From Rhabditophanes sp. KR3021 (lineage: Eukaryota; Nematoda; Chromadorea; Rhabditida; Alloionematidae), in assembly GCA_963281155.1 (NCBI GenBank), contig CAUJLY010000001.1:2356001-2420000 (forward strand): a stretch of 64,000 bases of DNA, given 5' to 3'. Below the pieces are notes generated by a model, which saw only the letters and a list, made by a program, of their open reading frames with translations, was not told where the DNA came from and did not search any database. How positions within the stretch are numbered: the stretch's first letter is position 1; every line of letters begins with the position of its first letter. Of this stretch, positions 1 to 11,230 are shown in pieces. Both the position numbers and the translations under genes were made by a program.

Positions 1-835
1 TTTCATATTTTTTAAAGAGTTGATGATTGAATTTAAATTATATTTCAAACCTGTTCTTAAAGTTTTTGATAAAAAATGGCTTAAATCCAAATTATCAAGT
101 ATGTACATTAAAATCTTTTGTTAAACGAGGATACAATTGACCTCGGTTGATTAATCTTGAACTAAAAAAGGCTGTTGAATTTTGTAAAACTTCCAGAACC
201 ATTATGATTTCATTCATTTTGTCAGCATCAAAGCCACAGTTTTTAAAAAACATAGATATTTTAGAAGTAATATTGACTGAGCCAGTTGCCTTGATGACTT
301 TGTGAAATCCAAGTAAAAAACATTTTGATTTAGATTCAAAGAAATACTTTATAACAACAGAAATAATCTGAGTTGTATCTTTTGACCATTCGTCAAAAGC
401 AATAGAGTAAAAATCGTTGCCAACTTCCTTTTTGATTAAAGTAATATAATTGTCATATTGTTGCTTGATTTCATTTAATAATGTCTTGCGTATAAGTTTG
501 GTTTTGGTTGCTTCTTTAAAGTATTTGTTTTCTATAATTCTTGATGATGAGTGATTGGAGACAATACATTTTAAAACTGTCATCAATTTTTCTTTTTCGA
601 TTTTTTCTATATGCTTTCGACAATTATAAACAATTTATAGGGTTTTGCTGGCTGAAGGGAGTTCAAATTTAAACCTTCTTAAATATTTAAATATCTTCTT
701 GACTATTTGTAACAGTATTGTTGGCGGCGGCTCTTAGTTCTATTAAATTAATCATCTTTTCACTTAATTGAAGATGTTTCTCTAAATGTTGAATCAAGGA
801 AATATTACTACAACTACTTGATCAATATTTAATTA
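1..835 (-). mobile_element. Decayed BED-finger/hAT-like transposase, runs off left edge
   Basis: The longest open piece (95-586) contains DEWSKDTTQIISVV followed by LGFHKVIKATGSVNI, which resembles the part of hAT-superfamily transposases around the first catalytic Asp (FDxWT..., later L..H....). Upstream on the same strand, at about 700-835, another reading frame gives C-x(6)-LIQHLEKH, like the second half of a BED zinc finger. Downstream of 95 the similarity continues in a different frame to the window edge. The frames are broken by several stops and shifts, so this is a relic, not an active copy. I could not find terminal inverted repeats or an 8-bp target duplication; the left end lies outside the window. 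The family call is inference from weak motifs. Confidence 0.5.
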
Positions 836-928
836 ATAATTTTAATGCCAAGTATAATCTTCAACAATCACTAGTATGCAAATATTTTAATTTAAATTTT
901 TCAATATTCTTAAACAATGTCCATTCCT

Positions 929-1974
929 TCAATAGTTACATTTTTTGTGTTTTAATGTTTGATAAGTTCTTCCAATATTTTCGTCACAGTTAAAATATTC
1001 TTTTTTGATTTGCTCTAGTGAAAATTTGTCGTTTAGTAAGGTTCTAATTTTTTTAATTAACTCTTCTGTGAAATTATCCATTGCATCAGATTTTTTGTCT
1101 ATTACTACAATATTTTCTTTTATTATTGCCGATGAAACAGTCTCATTTTTTATTTTTTCAGATAATTTCGAAACTAAAAATTTGGTTAATTGCGGTGATT
1201 CATATACTTTAGGATTCTTTTCCATATAATCTGTAAGAAACGACTTTGACACTTTCTCATAATTTAGTTTTTGGATAAGTTCTATCCAGTAACAGCTACG
1301 ATTTTTAAAGTCGTATTCTATCCATCTTGTTATAACTTCCAATACATCGTCTTGATCTTTTGATTGAATGAATTTTTGGTCAAACAATTCCATAAATGAT
1401 GATATATCAAAAGAATCAAATGCATTTATCTTGCACAGTTTCTAGATTATATAAATTATGACTAACAATATACACATACCATAAATTCTTTATCAATTAA
1501 AATCCTAGACATTTTGCGACAAAATTCTAACTTAGTGTCTGATGTACTTTCGAATACTATACCTTGGTATAAATAATTTTCATCCTTCGTTATCCAATTG
1601 CTTATCAAATTCTAAAACCATATAATTAAAGTTTTTAAAAATGAATAAAATTTACGTACCTCTATTCCAGATATATTGAAAACTTTCTGAACATTTAAGA
1701 TAGACAAAAAATTATTTGCATTGATAACGAATTTATCTCCCAAAAGAATGTAATCATAGAAAACTTTAAAATCAGTTAGTGTCATATTTGAAATTGGGAA
1801 AATTGTCTCTTCAATATTTTGCAAAAACAATTCCATAAAATAATCGGAATATCCGCAAAGAATAATTCTGGATACTTTAATTTTAGAACCATCGGTAAAG
1901 CAAAGTTGCGCATCAGTAAAAACATCATTATCAACAAAATAATTAAAATTAGGCGTTATTAAACGTGTTGCCAT
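929..1974 (-). CDS. BTB-BACK domain protein
   Basis: Three exons (1974-1660, 1611-1480, 1441-929) splice through 48- and 38-nt introns into an open frame of 319 aa. Residues about 15-110 look like a BTB/POZ fold: DAQLCFTDGSKIKVSRIILC, then SDYFMELF, then F..FYDYILLG. A BACK-like helical region with LEVITRWIEYD follows at about 180-250. BTB-BACK proteins often act as substrate adaptors for Cul3 ubiquitin ligases; here that role is inferred from the family. No kelch repeats or MATH domain follow, so the protein ends in a Lys-rich tail. BTB genes of this kind are often expanded in nematodes. The start is the first Met, just before the BTB fold. Confidence 0.7.
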
Positions 1975-2717
1975 TATATCTAAATAATCAATTATTTAAA
2001 AGAAGATTTTTATTTTTCAAATATTTAAAATTAGTGATTCAAAGAATGTACCGCAAATATATTTTATAAACTTGTTATTCATTTAATAAATATACATAAT
2101 AAAATTGTGTAATATTTCTCGAAATGTTTACTAAATTTAATGTATGACTAACTACTACTTTATAACAAAATCTAATTTTAAAGTTAGCTAGAAATTTCAT
2201 TATTAGCGTCCAAAACATCGATATTGTTATCAATGATCACCAAATTTATTTGCAGTATTATTTAAAAGGGGTATATAACCATAATATTACTGATTATGAA
2301 GGCATGCAATCTTAGTATTTTTGACTTGTTTCTAAATGACAGTTCAAAAGTATAATTGGAATTATATAAGATTATTTATCGTTTCATAAATTTTACTTTG
2401 ATGTACTACTATTATATCTTGAAATTATTTTCCAATTAAAATCATTATATTTGCACTGACAATTACCCTTTAATTATGTATAAAATCTTTATCATTAATT
2501 GTTTTATCGCCAAGAAAGGGTCATCCATTCAAATTATTTAAACAGTTATTCTTCCAATTGATTTAACATCTTAATTATTTATTCATAATAAATGCTTTTT
2601 GTTATATTTATTCACAGTAAATATTTTTTTTGCAAATTTATTATATTATGAAATTTATAATAGCATTTTATTATTAAAAAATAAGAGATGATTGACGTTA
2701 AGATTGATTTAAAAATT
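1975..2717. other. Intergenic, nothing recognised
   Basis: AT-rich spacer between the BTB gene and the DRAM gene, both on the minus strand. I see no coding frame, RNA gene or clear repeat in it. Confidence 0.6.
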
Positions 2718-3622
2718 TCATTGCTGATGATATCCATCAAAAGCGTCTTCAGTCAATGTGATATCGAAACAACTGTCATCCGCAACATATTCAGTTTTAA
2801 ACATTGACGTTGAATATAATTTGTAGTCAGCAACATATGTTAGGAAGTGAATTTCCATCGCATAGACTAGTATCCATTCTGAAATAGTTTGGAGTAAATG
2901 TCTACAATAGAAAGGTGAGTTCGAATCGTATCGCTCGATTTGCACTACATCTTCTGTCATAATGGTCATTGTTTCGTCGTGCTTTCTTACAAATATCATT
3001 GTGGTTAAAGAAACTATATGAACAATCAGGAAAATACCATGAATAGCTGCTAACACTATTCTAAATATCATCAAACATGGACTGTTTAGTCTTGTTCTAA
3101 ATTTAATATAAAATGCCAAATTAATTAAGATGTATATGAATCCTCCGATAATTGTAAACAGAGCACCGATTAAATGAGTCACTGGTAATGAATATTCTTG
3201 AAAATTTGCAATTAATGACATTCCCATAGCTGTGATTAATCCAAGCAGCATTGATATAAAATTCAAATAATTCCACACGGCTCGTGAATTTGCATACATT
3301 AAAAAAGATTTGATTTGCTTGAATTTAGCTAGGACAACAAGAACAACTAAAACTATTGTCATTTTTTAAAAAGTGTATTGACATACGTAAAGCAGAAGCA
3401 ATATTTAGCAATTGTCCAAAAATAGCACTTTGAGGGAGAAATGCACCGCCATCACTAATTAATTTGATTAATTTAAATAATGTTTTGTATAAAATGTAAT
3501 TACCTTATAAACGGCAAAAATGGATCTGTTAAATTTTTAGCAACAATAATTATATATCCACTCACAAAGGAAGTAGTTAAAAATACAAAATGTAAAATTG
3601 GCAACAGCCACCAAACATTCAT
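2718..3622 (-). CDS. DRAM-family (Frag1/DRAM/Sfk1) membrane protein
   Basis: Exons 3622-3504, 3454-3387 and 3352-2718 join in frame (introns 49 and 34 nt) to give 273 aa, about the length of vertebrate DRAM proteins. Several hydrophobic segments are spaced as in the family. Matches include SDGGAFLPQSAIFGQLLN after TM1, GMSLIANFQEYSLPVTHLIG in the middle, and the terminal SEWILVYAMEIHFLTYVADY, which aligns with the last TM of DRAM1/2. Known DRAM proteins sit in lysosomal membranes and promote autophagy; that role is inferred here. The start Met opens directly into TM1. The 34-nt second intron is at the short end for nematodes. I see no lesion. Confidence 0.8.
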
Positions 3623-4311
3623 ATTTAGCAAATAAACCTTTTTCAAACAATATTATCAAACTCCAATTGAAAGTAGACAATTTGTGTCAGCAGATTATGA
3701 TAATTTTAAACTGAGTAATGCGCCGAAAAGTTTTAACATAAATTATTTTTTAAATTGAAGATCAAATACACATCATCAAAGTAAATTTCATTTTATGAAT
3801 CATTAATTTAGTTGTCCTTTCAATAAATATGCGTTTACAATTAAAAATGTGTTAGTAAACCATTCACTGCATCCGACAATCAGAATATATGAGGAACATA
3901 TCTATGATATACGTATTTAATTTGTAGGAAACCAATTTTGAATAATGAATATTATAGTCTTTAAAATAATCTACGAAAGTATTTTTAAGCTTTTCAAATT
4001 GGTAACAAAAACGAAAATAAACTTGTTCAAATGCCTTAAAACAGAAATATCCACGAATATTCATTACTCATTTGTTTATCATGTCCAAACTAATTAAGAA
4101 ATGACAATTTGTTTAAAATTAATGTTTGATATGAATGCATTTATTTAATGACTAGCTAAGCAAGTTGTGTATTATTAGATTTGACAACAGTTGTTTGTAA
4201 TAAGACTGTCTCTTTAAAATAAGAATATATGTATTAGTAACACACCTTGAGCAAAATTCACATCGGTGATTTAATATAAGCCATTAAATTCATATATTCT
4301 TCAAACATAGG
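3623..4311. other. Intergenic, nothing recognised
   Basis: AT-rich spacer. A 66-codon frame on the minus strand (3864-4064) has no family signal and poor codon bias, so I do not call it a gene. Confidence 0.5.
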
Positions 4312-4341
4312 TTGCCCAGATATACTAATAGTGGAACTTAT

Positions 4342-4557
4342 ATGGAGCATTGCAATAACTTTGATTCCTTATTTTTCGATCAAAATGACAGAGAAGTCGT
4401 TTTTGCAAACAATATTTTGTGTATTGATGAAGATAACATGCAGTTGGACCACATTTATGCCGACAGAATTGCTGATTGGGAATTATACAAATGTTTCGTC
4501 GATTTCTTTACTTGTAATGATGAAATTTGTGAGTATGAATTTAAATTAATGTGTTGA
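4342..4557 (+). CDS. Unrecognised small acidic ORF
   Basis: This is a 71-codon frame from the first ATG, rich in Asp, Glu, Asn and Cys. It has no signal peptide, TM segment or known motif. The frame is open further upstream to a TTTCAAACATAG stretch that could be a splice acceptor, so it might be an exon of an unresolved gene. A shifted 72-codon frame overlaps it, which weakens the case for coding. Confidence 0.22.
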   Translation: MEHCNNFDSLFFDQNDREVVFANNILCIDEDNMQLDHIYADRIADWELYKCFVDFFTCNDEICEYEFKLMC

Positions 4558-4789
4558 ATATCTATACATACTTTGTAATCATCACCTCTTTTATCTCATG
4601 ATGGTTGTCAATAAAAATGTCACCCTTTTTATTATTCTATACTAATTGTACTAGTTGAAAATCAAATTAAAGTAATAATAAGTAACTGATGTTCTTATGA
4701 TACACAATTAATTAATAACAGTATCAAATAAGTTTATTGTTTAAAGATAGTGATTATGAATCGACCAAATTTTAAACGATTGAGTTGTC

Positions 4790-4975
4790 ATTTATAACAG
4801 CCATCTGGGCAACTGCATTCATAGGACTCTTGCTCGTAACATAATGGAAGACGCGATTTGGGGATAACAAAAGCACTTGGACTTCTGGCCAAGAAAGTTG
4901 GATTACAGCGTTTGTGGCAAAGAGTGAGTAAATGTAAAATACCAAAATAACAATGTAATTTATTAAAAATAAAAA
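4790..4975 (-). CDS. Possible last exon of a Cys-rich secreted peptide
   Basis: On the minus strand a frame ending TAA/TGA near 4790 reads CNPTFLARSPSAFVIPKSR and then LCYEQESYECSCPDGCYK, with six or more cysteines in about 45 residues. The composition is very unlike neighbouring intergenic DNA. The density of Cys and a clean stop suggest the C-terminal exon of a small secreted protein, or a relic of one. No ATG or signal-peptide exon was found upstream, so the gene model is incomplete. I cannot assign a family. Confidence 0.3.
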
Positions 4976-5247
4976 TTTAAAAAACGTTGTTGTTTAAAAG
5001 GAAACAGATAGTATCAACTAAACTATGATCGTGATTATTTAAATGGGCATTGATCAACTAATTGACTGATTTTGGCATATGGATTGAAAGTGGCATAATA
5101 ATATTCTACGTTGATATGGTGCTAGAAATTTAAACCTGCGAACAATCTTGTTGTATTTTTTCATGTAGTCAGAATGAAATTACTTGGATTTTGCAAGGAA
5201 TTATCAAGCTGTATGATGTAATTATGTACTATGATTGCAAAAAGATT

Positions 5248-5319
5248 TGCCTTATGCTGGAATCGAACCAGCGACCTTCTGTTTACTAGACAGACGCTCT
5301 ACCCCTGAGCCAATAAGGC
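5248..5319 (-). tRNA. tRNA-Thr (anticodon AGT)
   Basis: A complete cloverleaf can be drawn on the minus strand. The acceptor GCCTTAT pairs with ATAAGGC and is followed by discriminator A. The D arm is GCTC/GAGC, and the anticodon stem TCTGT/ACAGA has loop CTAGTAA (anticodon AGT, read as inosine). The T arm is GCTGG-TTCGATT-CCAGC. The length is 72 nt with no intron. Box B is the usual GGTTCGATTCC. It looks functional. Confidence 0.93.
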
Positions 5320-5502
5320 ATATCATTTATTTGTGATTATTTTTCAATTTTCTAAATAAGCTGAAATTGTCTTTAAACATATTTTTTACATTCTAGCAAA
5401 TAGGATATCTGGAGACAAGTTATGTAAATGTTTTTAAAAAGTCGTTTATTGTGATCGCAAAATTTAAATAAACAAAACAATACATCGAAAAGTTAGTTTG
5501 AA

Positions 5503-6249
5503 TTAGTTGGGCTTATCACTTGATTTCTTTGACTTTTTCGACTTTCTTGTTTTTATTGGTTTCTTGGAGAAATAAAATGAAGGTCTTTCGCAACCATCGT
5601 TACTGTCATAATATTGTTTACACGCATTACAGACTTTTTTCCCTTTTAAATATCTCCATTGAGGTGTTTTATCCGTTTGACAATGTGAGCAAATTGGTTT
5701 TATCTCATTTTGGGCATTAGTTAAAGTTTTGAAATATTTCAATTTCTCAATATTTAAACTTTGAGTAAAGTCAATTGACCCATTATTTATCGCATTGGTT
5801 TGTCCGAAATTAGATAAACTGTTACCTAATGTAGATGATAGACTATTTCCAAACGTAGATGATAGACTATTTCCAAAAGTAGATGATAGACTATTTCCAA
5901 AAGCAGATTCATTGTGATAATAATCATTATAGGCTGGATAGTTGTGAAATGAAGGATAAGTTGAGGGTTCAGTTGTATCGGCAATATTATTTTGAGTTGG
6001 ATAATAATGTGGATTTCTAGAATCATTGACAACGTTTCTACTCCCATTTGTATTGAAGTTGTTATCTGTAGATGTCCAAGCAGAATTTGATTGAGTATTG
6101 TTAAAATGTTGATTTGGCATCACTGTACTATTAACAAATGTTGTTTGATTATATCCTGTATTAACTGGTTGCATTGGTGGAAAAGAAAAATTGATATCAA
6201 AGTTTCCCCCTTGATAAGTATTTGGATTGTAATAATTTTGATGATTCAT
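5503..6249 (-). CDS. GATA-type zinc finger transcription factor
   Basis: Single-exon frame of 248 aa from the ATG at 6249; the frame is open to 6327, but Met-Asn-His-Gln starts the low-complexity N-terminus and is the more natural start. Near the C-terminus lies one GATA finger, CSHC-x16-CNAC with TPQWR inside, followed by a Lys/Arg/Ser-rich basic tail. The loop is one residue shorter than the canonical C-x2-C-x17-C-x2-C. The N-terminal two thirds are rich in Asn, Tyr, Ser and Thr and hold a tandem FGNSLSST repeat. The layout (small protein, single C-terminal finger, low-complexity activation region) resembles the rapidly evolving nematode endoderm/mesoderm GATA factors (med/end/elt type). 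DNA binding to WGATAR sites is inferred from the family. Confidence 0.75.
   Translation of the reverse strand: MNHQNYYNPNTYQGGNFDINFSFPPMQPVNTGYNQTTFVNSTVMPNQHFNNTQSNSAWTSTDNNFNTNGSRNVVNDSRNPHYYPTQNNIADTTEPSTYPSFHNYPAYNDYYHNESAFGNSLSSTFGNSLSSTFGNSLSSTLGNSLSNFGQTNAINNGSIDFTQSLNIEKLKYFKTLTNAQNEIKPICSHCQTDKTPQWRYLKGKKVCNACKQYYDSNDGCERPSFYFSKKPIKTRKSKKSKKSSDKPN
5822..5905 (-). repeat. Tandem 24-nt coding repeat (FGNSLSST)
   Basis: Within the GATA gene a 24-nt unit coding for FGNSLSST occurs about three to four times, with few differences between copies, just upstream of the zinc finger. The unit keeps frame, so copy-number change alters only the length of the low-complexity region. Confidence 0.85.
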
Positions 6250-6327
6250 TGTGAACTTGTTAGTAATTGAAATAATGGGACTAATTGAGTATTTACAATT
6301 AATTATGATGGGATGTGCTATTATCAT

Positions 6328-7469
6328 TTATTTATAAGCCATGATGCTAGCATTTTAAGCATTTTGAGCATTCGTTTTCTGAATCTTGAAACGTCGGTAT
6401 TGTAACGGGATGTTCAAAATAATAACATTAACAATCGCATCTTTTACTTGATAAGCTCAGTTAAATGTGAAATTGATTGACAAGATGTACATTATAATCC
6501 AAGTTGCAAGCTCAAACATCCATCCATTTATGACACATGTCTATTCTAATCTTTGAAAAGGTGACGGCTAATAACAAAATTTATTTAAAATAGAAATAAC
6601 ACAATGAGAAATATTACCAACATGACAAATAATAAGAACGTTGGAGTTTGCATTAATGTCCGTATTGGACATGAAATTATATCTTCTTTTGATCTGAATA
6701 AATCAAAAACTCTTTATATTGCTTACCGCTATTCAAACTCAAATAAAATGCATATTGACTACAATAAAGTACGATGGAAGAAATGTTGGCACAAACAAAT
6801 CTCAATTTATTTGACAACATTTTTATTCAAAAAGCATGTTTAAATCCATTATGTTTTTCAACGGCTAAAAACCTCAAATTTGTTTGACATCTGATAACAT
6901 TAACCTTGCGACTAAATAATTGGCTCCAAACAATTTTGGATATATTTAGTTTGGAATTGAAATCACTGGAGCAGTTAATAGTATCTAATAATTAGTGATT
7001 TTGAATTATTAAAATATGATCCATAAGATTTCGAAGATAACAAAATAGATATAGTTTCTAGGAAATTTGCTTCAAAGAATATTGGTCTTAATCATTTTAA
7101 TGCATATTTTAAATTTTATCTCTGTTTTTAATAATTCAATAAATTATTCATTATCAATTTGCAGCTACGAGTCTTTATTTATAGTTTCATTAATTTAATA
7201 TTGATTATCGATTTGGTAGACTGATTAGTAAGTAATTAAGATTTAGTTACGACAAAAATGTCATTTTGTTAATTCATTTTAATATTAGTATAAATATGTA
7301 TTCACATGTTGTTGTCAAATTTTGTAAACGTTACCTTTAACAAGAAATAACAATATAAATATGCAATTTAAAATCATGCATTTCCCTATTAAAGCTGTTT
7401 ATGTGTTATTAAATATGTGTATACTAGTATCTTTATATCATGATTACATTTTTTAACAATGTTTTCTGA
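6328..7469. other. Intergenic, nothing recognised
   Basis: AT-rich spacer upstream of the GATA gene. A 79-codon plus-strand frame (6604-6843) shows no family signal and is not called. Confidence 0.5.
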
Positions 7470-7985
7470 TTAACTTTTGAGCATTAACAACAACTCTAGT
7501 TTTTTAAGTACAAATTTTGATAGAAACCATTTTTTAATTATAGATCTTAGTGTATTATTGAGAGTCAGATAAATAACACTCACAGAGTCTTGAATGCATA
7601 TCCAACCACATTGAATAAGAATTAATACCTAATTCATTATTACGTGCATTGCCACTGTTATCACAGTTATCCCACATATCAGAAAACATTGGGCAAATAG
7701 CCGAATTGCTGCAATTTTTATATTACTCGCGCAGAAAAAATTGAAACAAAATAAACATAAAACCAATCCATATAATATAATTTGCGAAATACAAACACTG
7801 AAATTAACAATTGCAAATACAAAAGGAACATAAAGTATATAAAAGATATTAGTTAGCAAGATATATCCCCAACCCATTAATGGATGTCTTTTTGCGCGAT
7901 CGTTCAGAATAGTTTCATTGAAAACACTGCAATCATGCAAAAATTTGTTGAAAATTACATTGAATAACGTATTTTGGTATAACAT
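7470..7985 (-). pseudogene. srt chemoreceptor pseudogene with large internal deletion
   Basis: The N-terminus (MLYQNTLFNVIFN..., then GWGYILLTNIFYILYVPFVF) matches TM1 of the neighbouring srt gene at 8730-9857. At AIVN (about 7800-7812) it jumps directly to the TM5 sequence (FSVCISQIILYG), skipping TM2-TM4. It continues through AAIRLFAQCF (TM6) to an in-frame TAG after VIMN, with recognisable TM7 sequence and TLRSIIKKW beyond it down to 7470. Two lesions, a deletion and a stop, make it a clear pseudogene. In the sister gene both deletion edges carry the codons for Thr-Asn, so short homology may have guided the deletion. Confidence 0.82.
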
Positions 7986-8729
7986 CTTTGGTTAACTAAA
8001 ATAATGGTATCTTGAATAAATGTATTTTACTTTATATCACAATATTTAGATGTAATCAATAAATCATTTCTATTCGTTTACATTCAAAAGAATAGCCTAC
8101 AAACGTTCGTATCTATTGCATATTAATATACTTGTAATTAAACCACGGATTTTGTAATAAAGGATTTCCTGAATCTTTGATAAAAAACATATTAGTTTTC
8201 TAAAAACTCAAGTATTAATCCGGAAAAATATTTTTTTAATAAATAGGATGTAATATTTCTGTCATATAGGATAAATATTATGTGGGTTTACATCCAAAAA
8301 ACTAAAGTTTGAACAAACAACGAATAACATAAAGATTATAATTTGTTGTATTAAGGTAACTCAAATTATGATAACTACACCTTTACGATAACGGTGTGTT
8401 TTATAATTGATGTTTAATATATATTTCTGAGATTTTTTCATCCCACCAAAAGATGAGACTTTGCGAACTGATTTAACAGTTTAAATTAGTTATTTATACA
8501 AATGAATTATTTTTGTTTTAAATATCCTTGGTCTGCTACAATATGCAAGCAAATTTAATTTTGAAGCATTTCCTTCCTTAATAAAATGAGGGAAAGAAAC
8601 TTAATCAAGTTTTTTAAAGTTTATTAAAAAACAACTAAAAGATATAAATAATTGTTATCAGAATGCATTACGTAATGCAGATTTATAAAGATAACATTTA
8701 ATGAATAAAGTATTTTCCAAATAGTATTC
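7986..8729. other. Intergenic, nothing recognised
   Basis: AT-rich spacer between two srt copies on the same strand; no coding frame or repeat seen. Confidence 0.5.
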
Positions 8730-9857
8730 TTATCCACATCTTTGATCATGCTTGGAACTTGCGAAAATAATATTTGGAGTTTTTTTAAAGAACAAATTAG
8801 CTTTGGTCCATTTTAGAATGATTGACCTGAGAGAGATATTAAGAAAAAGATAAATGAAACTACAGGAACCTTGAATAAAAATCCACCCTATTTGGACCAC
8901 AATGAAAACCCATTGATCAAATACAAACCATTGCATTAGTACATACATTAAGGCCGTGAGAACAATGTTTCCAGAAATTAAAAAGCATTGAACGAAAAGT
9001 CTAATCGCAGCGTTTTTTGGGGGGCAGACTTTGTCTTATTCACATAAAATTTAAAGAAAAAAATTACGAAAACAGAACCATATATGAGTACTTGTGAAAT
9101 GCAAATACCAAAATTCGTAATTGTATGGTAAATATTTCCATAACTATGTTTTTCAGGTTTATCAGGGAAATAATTAAATGAATAATCGAACAGCCAAGTA
9201 CACAGCCAACCTATACAAATTTAATTACAGAAAGATGTATTTTAATTACCGCTAAATAATGCTGGTGGTGTAAAAAACATGATATAGAACATAACAAAAG
9301 GACAAATGGACAACCAAATCCACATTTTTGACCCCTTAAACAATATATCTCCAATCAATGGATAAGTAAAATCCAGACAACGATTTATACTTAAAAGAGT
9401 AACACATATTGCAGTTCCTACCTAAATTTAATATTGGAAAATATAACGTTGAATTACTCACCCAGAAGGCTGTTCCCACACTTCCTAGTACAAAAATTAG
9501 TTTAGGTGAACTGCAATAAACATAGCCATTGATACTCATGATTCCCGTTGCTATTCCACAAATGCTCAGATTAATTAGATCAATTATCTAAAATAGTTTG
9601 AATAGTAACAAACTCACAATTCTTACCCCCAGCATAATCATGATTTTGTAACACGCAAACTTGATAATTTCTCGATTTGTCATGGCAATTACAAACGGAA
9701 TATAAACTATGTAGAAAATAATAGCCAATAAAATGTAAGTCCATCCAATATAAGGATGCTTCTTAGCAGGATCATTCAGAATTGTTTCATTGAAATAAGA
9801 ACAATCATAACTGAAGTTATTGAATATTAAATTCCACAAATTGTTCTCATAGAACAT
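8730..9857 (-). CDS. srt-family chemoreceptor (one frameshift)
   Basis: Exons 9857-9627, 9587-9462, 9421-9250 and 9210-8730 splice through about 39-nt introns. The product has the nematode SRT hallmarks: YDCSYFNETILND before TM1, GWTYILLAIIFYIVYIPFV in TM1, SINRCLDF at the end of TM3, FYIMFFTPPALF in TM4, CISQVLIYG in TM5 and an FLNISLRS motif after TM7. Frame is lost once, in a C6A6 run (plus-strand 9013-9024): one more base there would restore the frame through AAIRLFVQCF to the natural end. It is otherwise intact, so it is either a very young pseudogene or has a base-call error. SRT proteins are 7TM chemosensory GPCRs of sensory neurons (family knowledge). Confidence 0.8.
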
Positions 9858-10834
9858 GTTAGAGAAAAACTATAACGAATAATGAGGCCTAAATGTATTT
9901 AAAATAAAGCACAACAATTTAAACTGTTTTTTAAAGGAAATCTACTTTCGCAACAATTAAATCTAATGATATTTATTATAAATATCCTAAAATCTTCTCA
10001 CGTCATTAAAACCATATCTAACTTACTGGAAATGATTTTATACCAGCAGTGTTATTCAGTTTGAAAGAAAATATGTAGGAGTTAATTATTTGAACACTCT
10101 AAAAGCTTTATTATCTCGGATTACTCAAATAATCCTTTCCTGAACACGGATTTCAGTTGCACTATATTGTGGAATGAGTTTGAAAAAAGTTGCCGGAATA
10201 AGTGTTACATTTGAACTCTTTTATGGAGGTAATATAGAGCTTGAGAAATTTAAATTATATTAACTTTTGTCAAAGTATGGTATTAAAAGTTAATTAAATA
10301 AATTGCACTTTAGTTATCTTTGCAAAATGTTTCTTCCTCATCCGATTTTATGTAATCCAAGTAATTATAATGGTTCAAATCACTGTTAAAATAACAATTT
10401 ATCCATTTCGATGTTTAGTGTGATTGATTATAAAAATATTGTTAAGCTTCGTATAGTAATCTGATAGCATAATTCAATTTCGAGCAATCATATTCTTAAG
10501 TTTTTTAAAGTAATATTTTTGGTCAAAATAGCCCTCATAACTTCAAAGTATAATACAAAATTAAATAATACTTGACAACCTACATTCTAATACATAATTG
10601 CTTTCTTTATGCATATCAAACTTTAAGCTATATAATAAAATAAATATTTCAGAATTTTTTGTAGCAATATCTGATTACTTTATCAGGTTATTTTTATTTC
10701 TGCTCATTAAATAAGCTTTTATAAACTACTTTTAAATGATAAAATAAATAAGTTTACTGCAGTAATAATTAATTTACATACAAAGATTGTATTATACACA
10801 GAATATTTTTTACATAATAAAGATCATAACAAAA
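9858..10834. other. Intergenic, nothing recognised
   Basis: AT-rich spacer upstream of the srt gene; no convincing coding or RNA feature. Confidence 0.5.
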
Positions 10835-11230
10835 CATAACCCAATAAATATTCCTGTAGTCTGCACTTTCGAACTGCTTTTAGTTTAGTAGATGCAAAAT
10901 GTGAACTTTTAGTAGTTACTTGTACAACAGAAGTTGTAGAAGTTGAATTAACAGTTATAGGTTCATGCCAAGATCACCTAAAGTCAATGACGAAATATCA
11001 AATCCTGGTAAGTAGCCATAAGAAGAATGTGAGTCCTTGTCAATCTTTCCTGAAACATATGCTAAATATTGCTAACCACAGTGAAAAGTATTAATTCCTT
11101 CTTGCTCAATGATTATATTGGAACAAGATATTGTGATCCATAGAAATTTGTTGGGTAAACTTCATACAAATCACCAATCACTTTTCCTTTTTTGAATGAC
11201 TACTTTTATAGGAAGATTTGCAGATATTCT
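10835..11230 (-). pseudogene. Remnant of a secreted/adhesion-like protein gene
   Basis: On the minus strand several short frames follow in order. First comes GKVIGDLYEVYPTNFYGSQY, then LVPI, a stop and SLSKKE. After a GT...TTTCAG gap comes GKIDKDSHSSYGYLPGFDI, followed by SSLTLGDLG and a Thr/Ser-rich stretch (NSTSTTSVVQVTTKSS) ending in a stop. The codon usage is protein-like and the pieces are collinear, but stops and frameshifts separate them. The first part faintly recalls the IgGFc-binding N-terminal domain of some nematode secreted proteins; this assignment is weak. Confidence 0.38.

Noticed and set aside
6604..6843. 79-codon ORF upstream of the GATA gene
   Set aside because: No recognisable motif or splice context.
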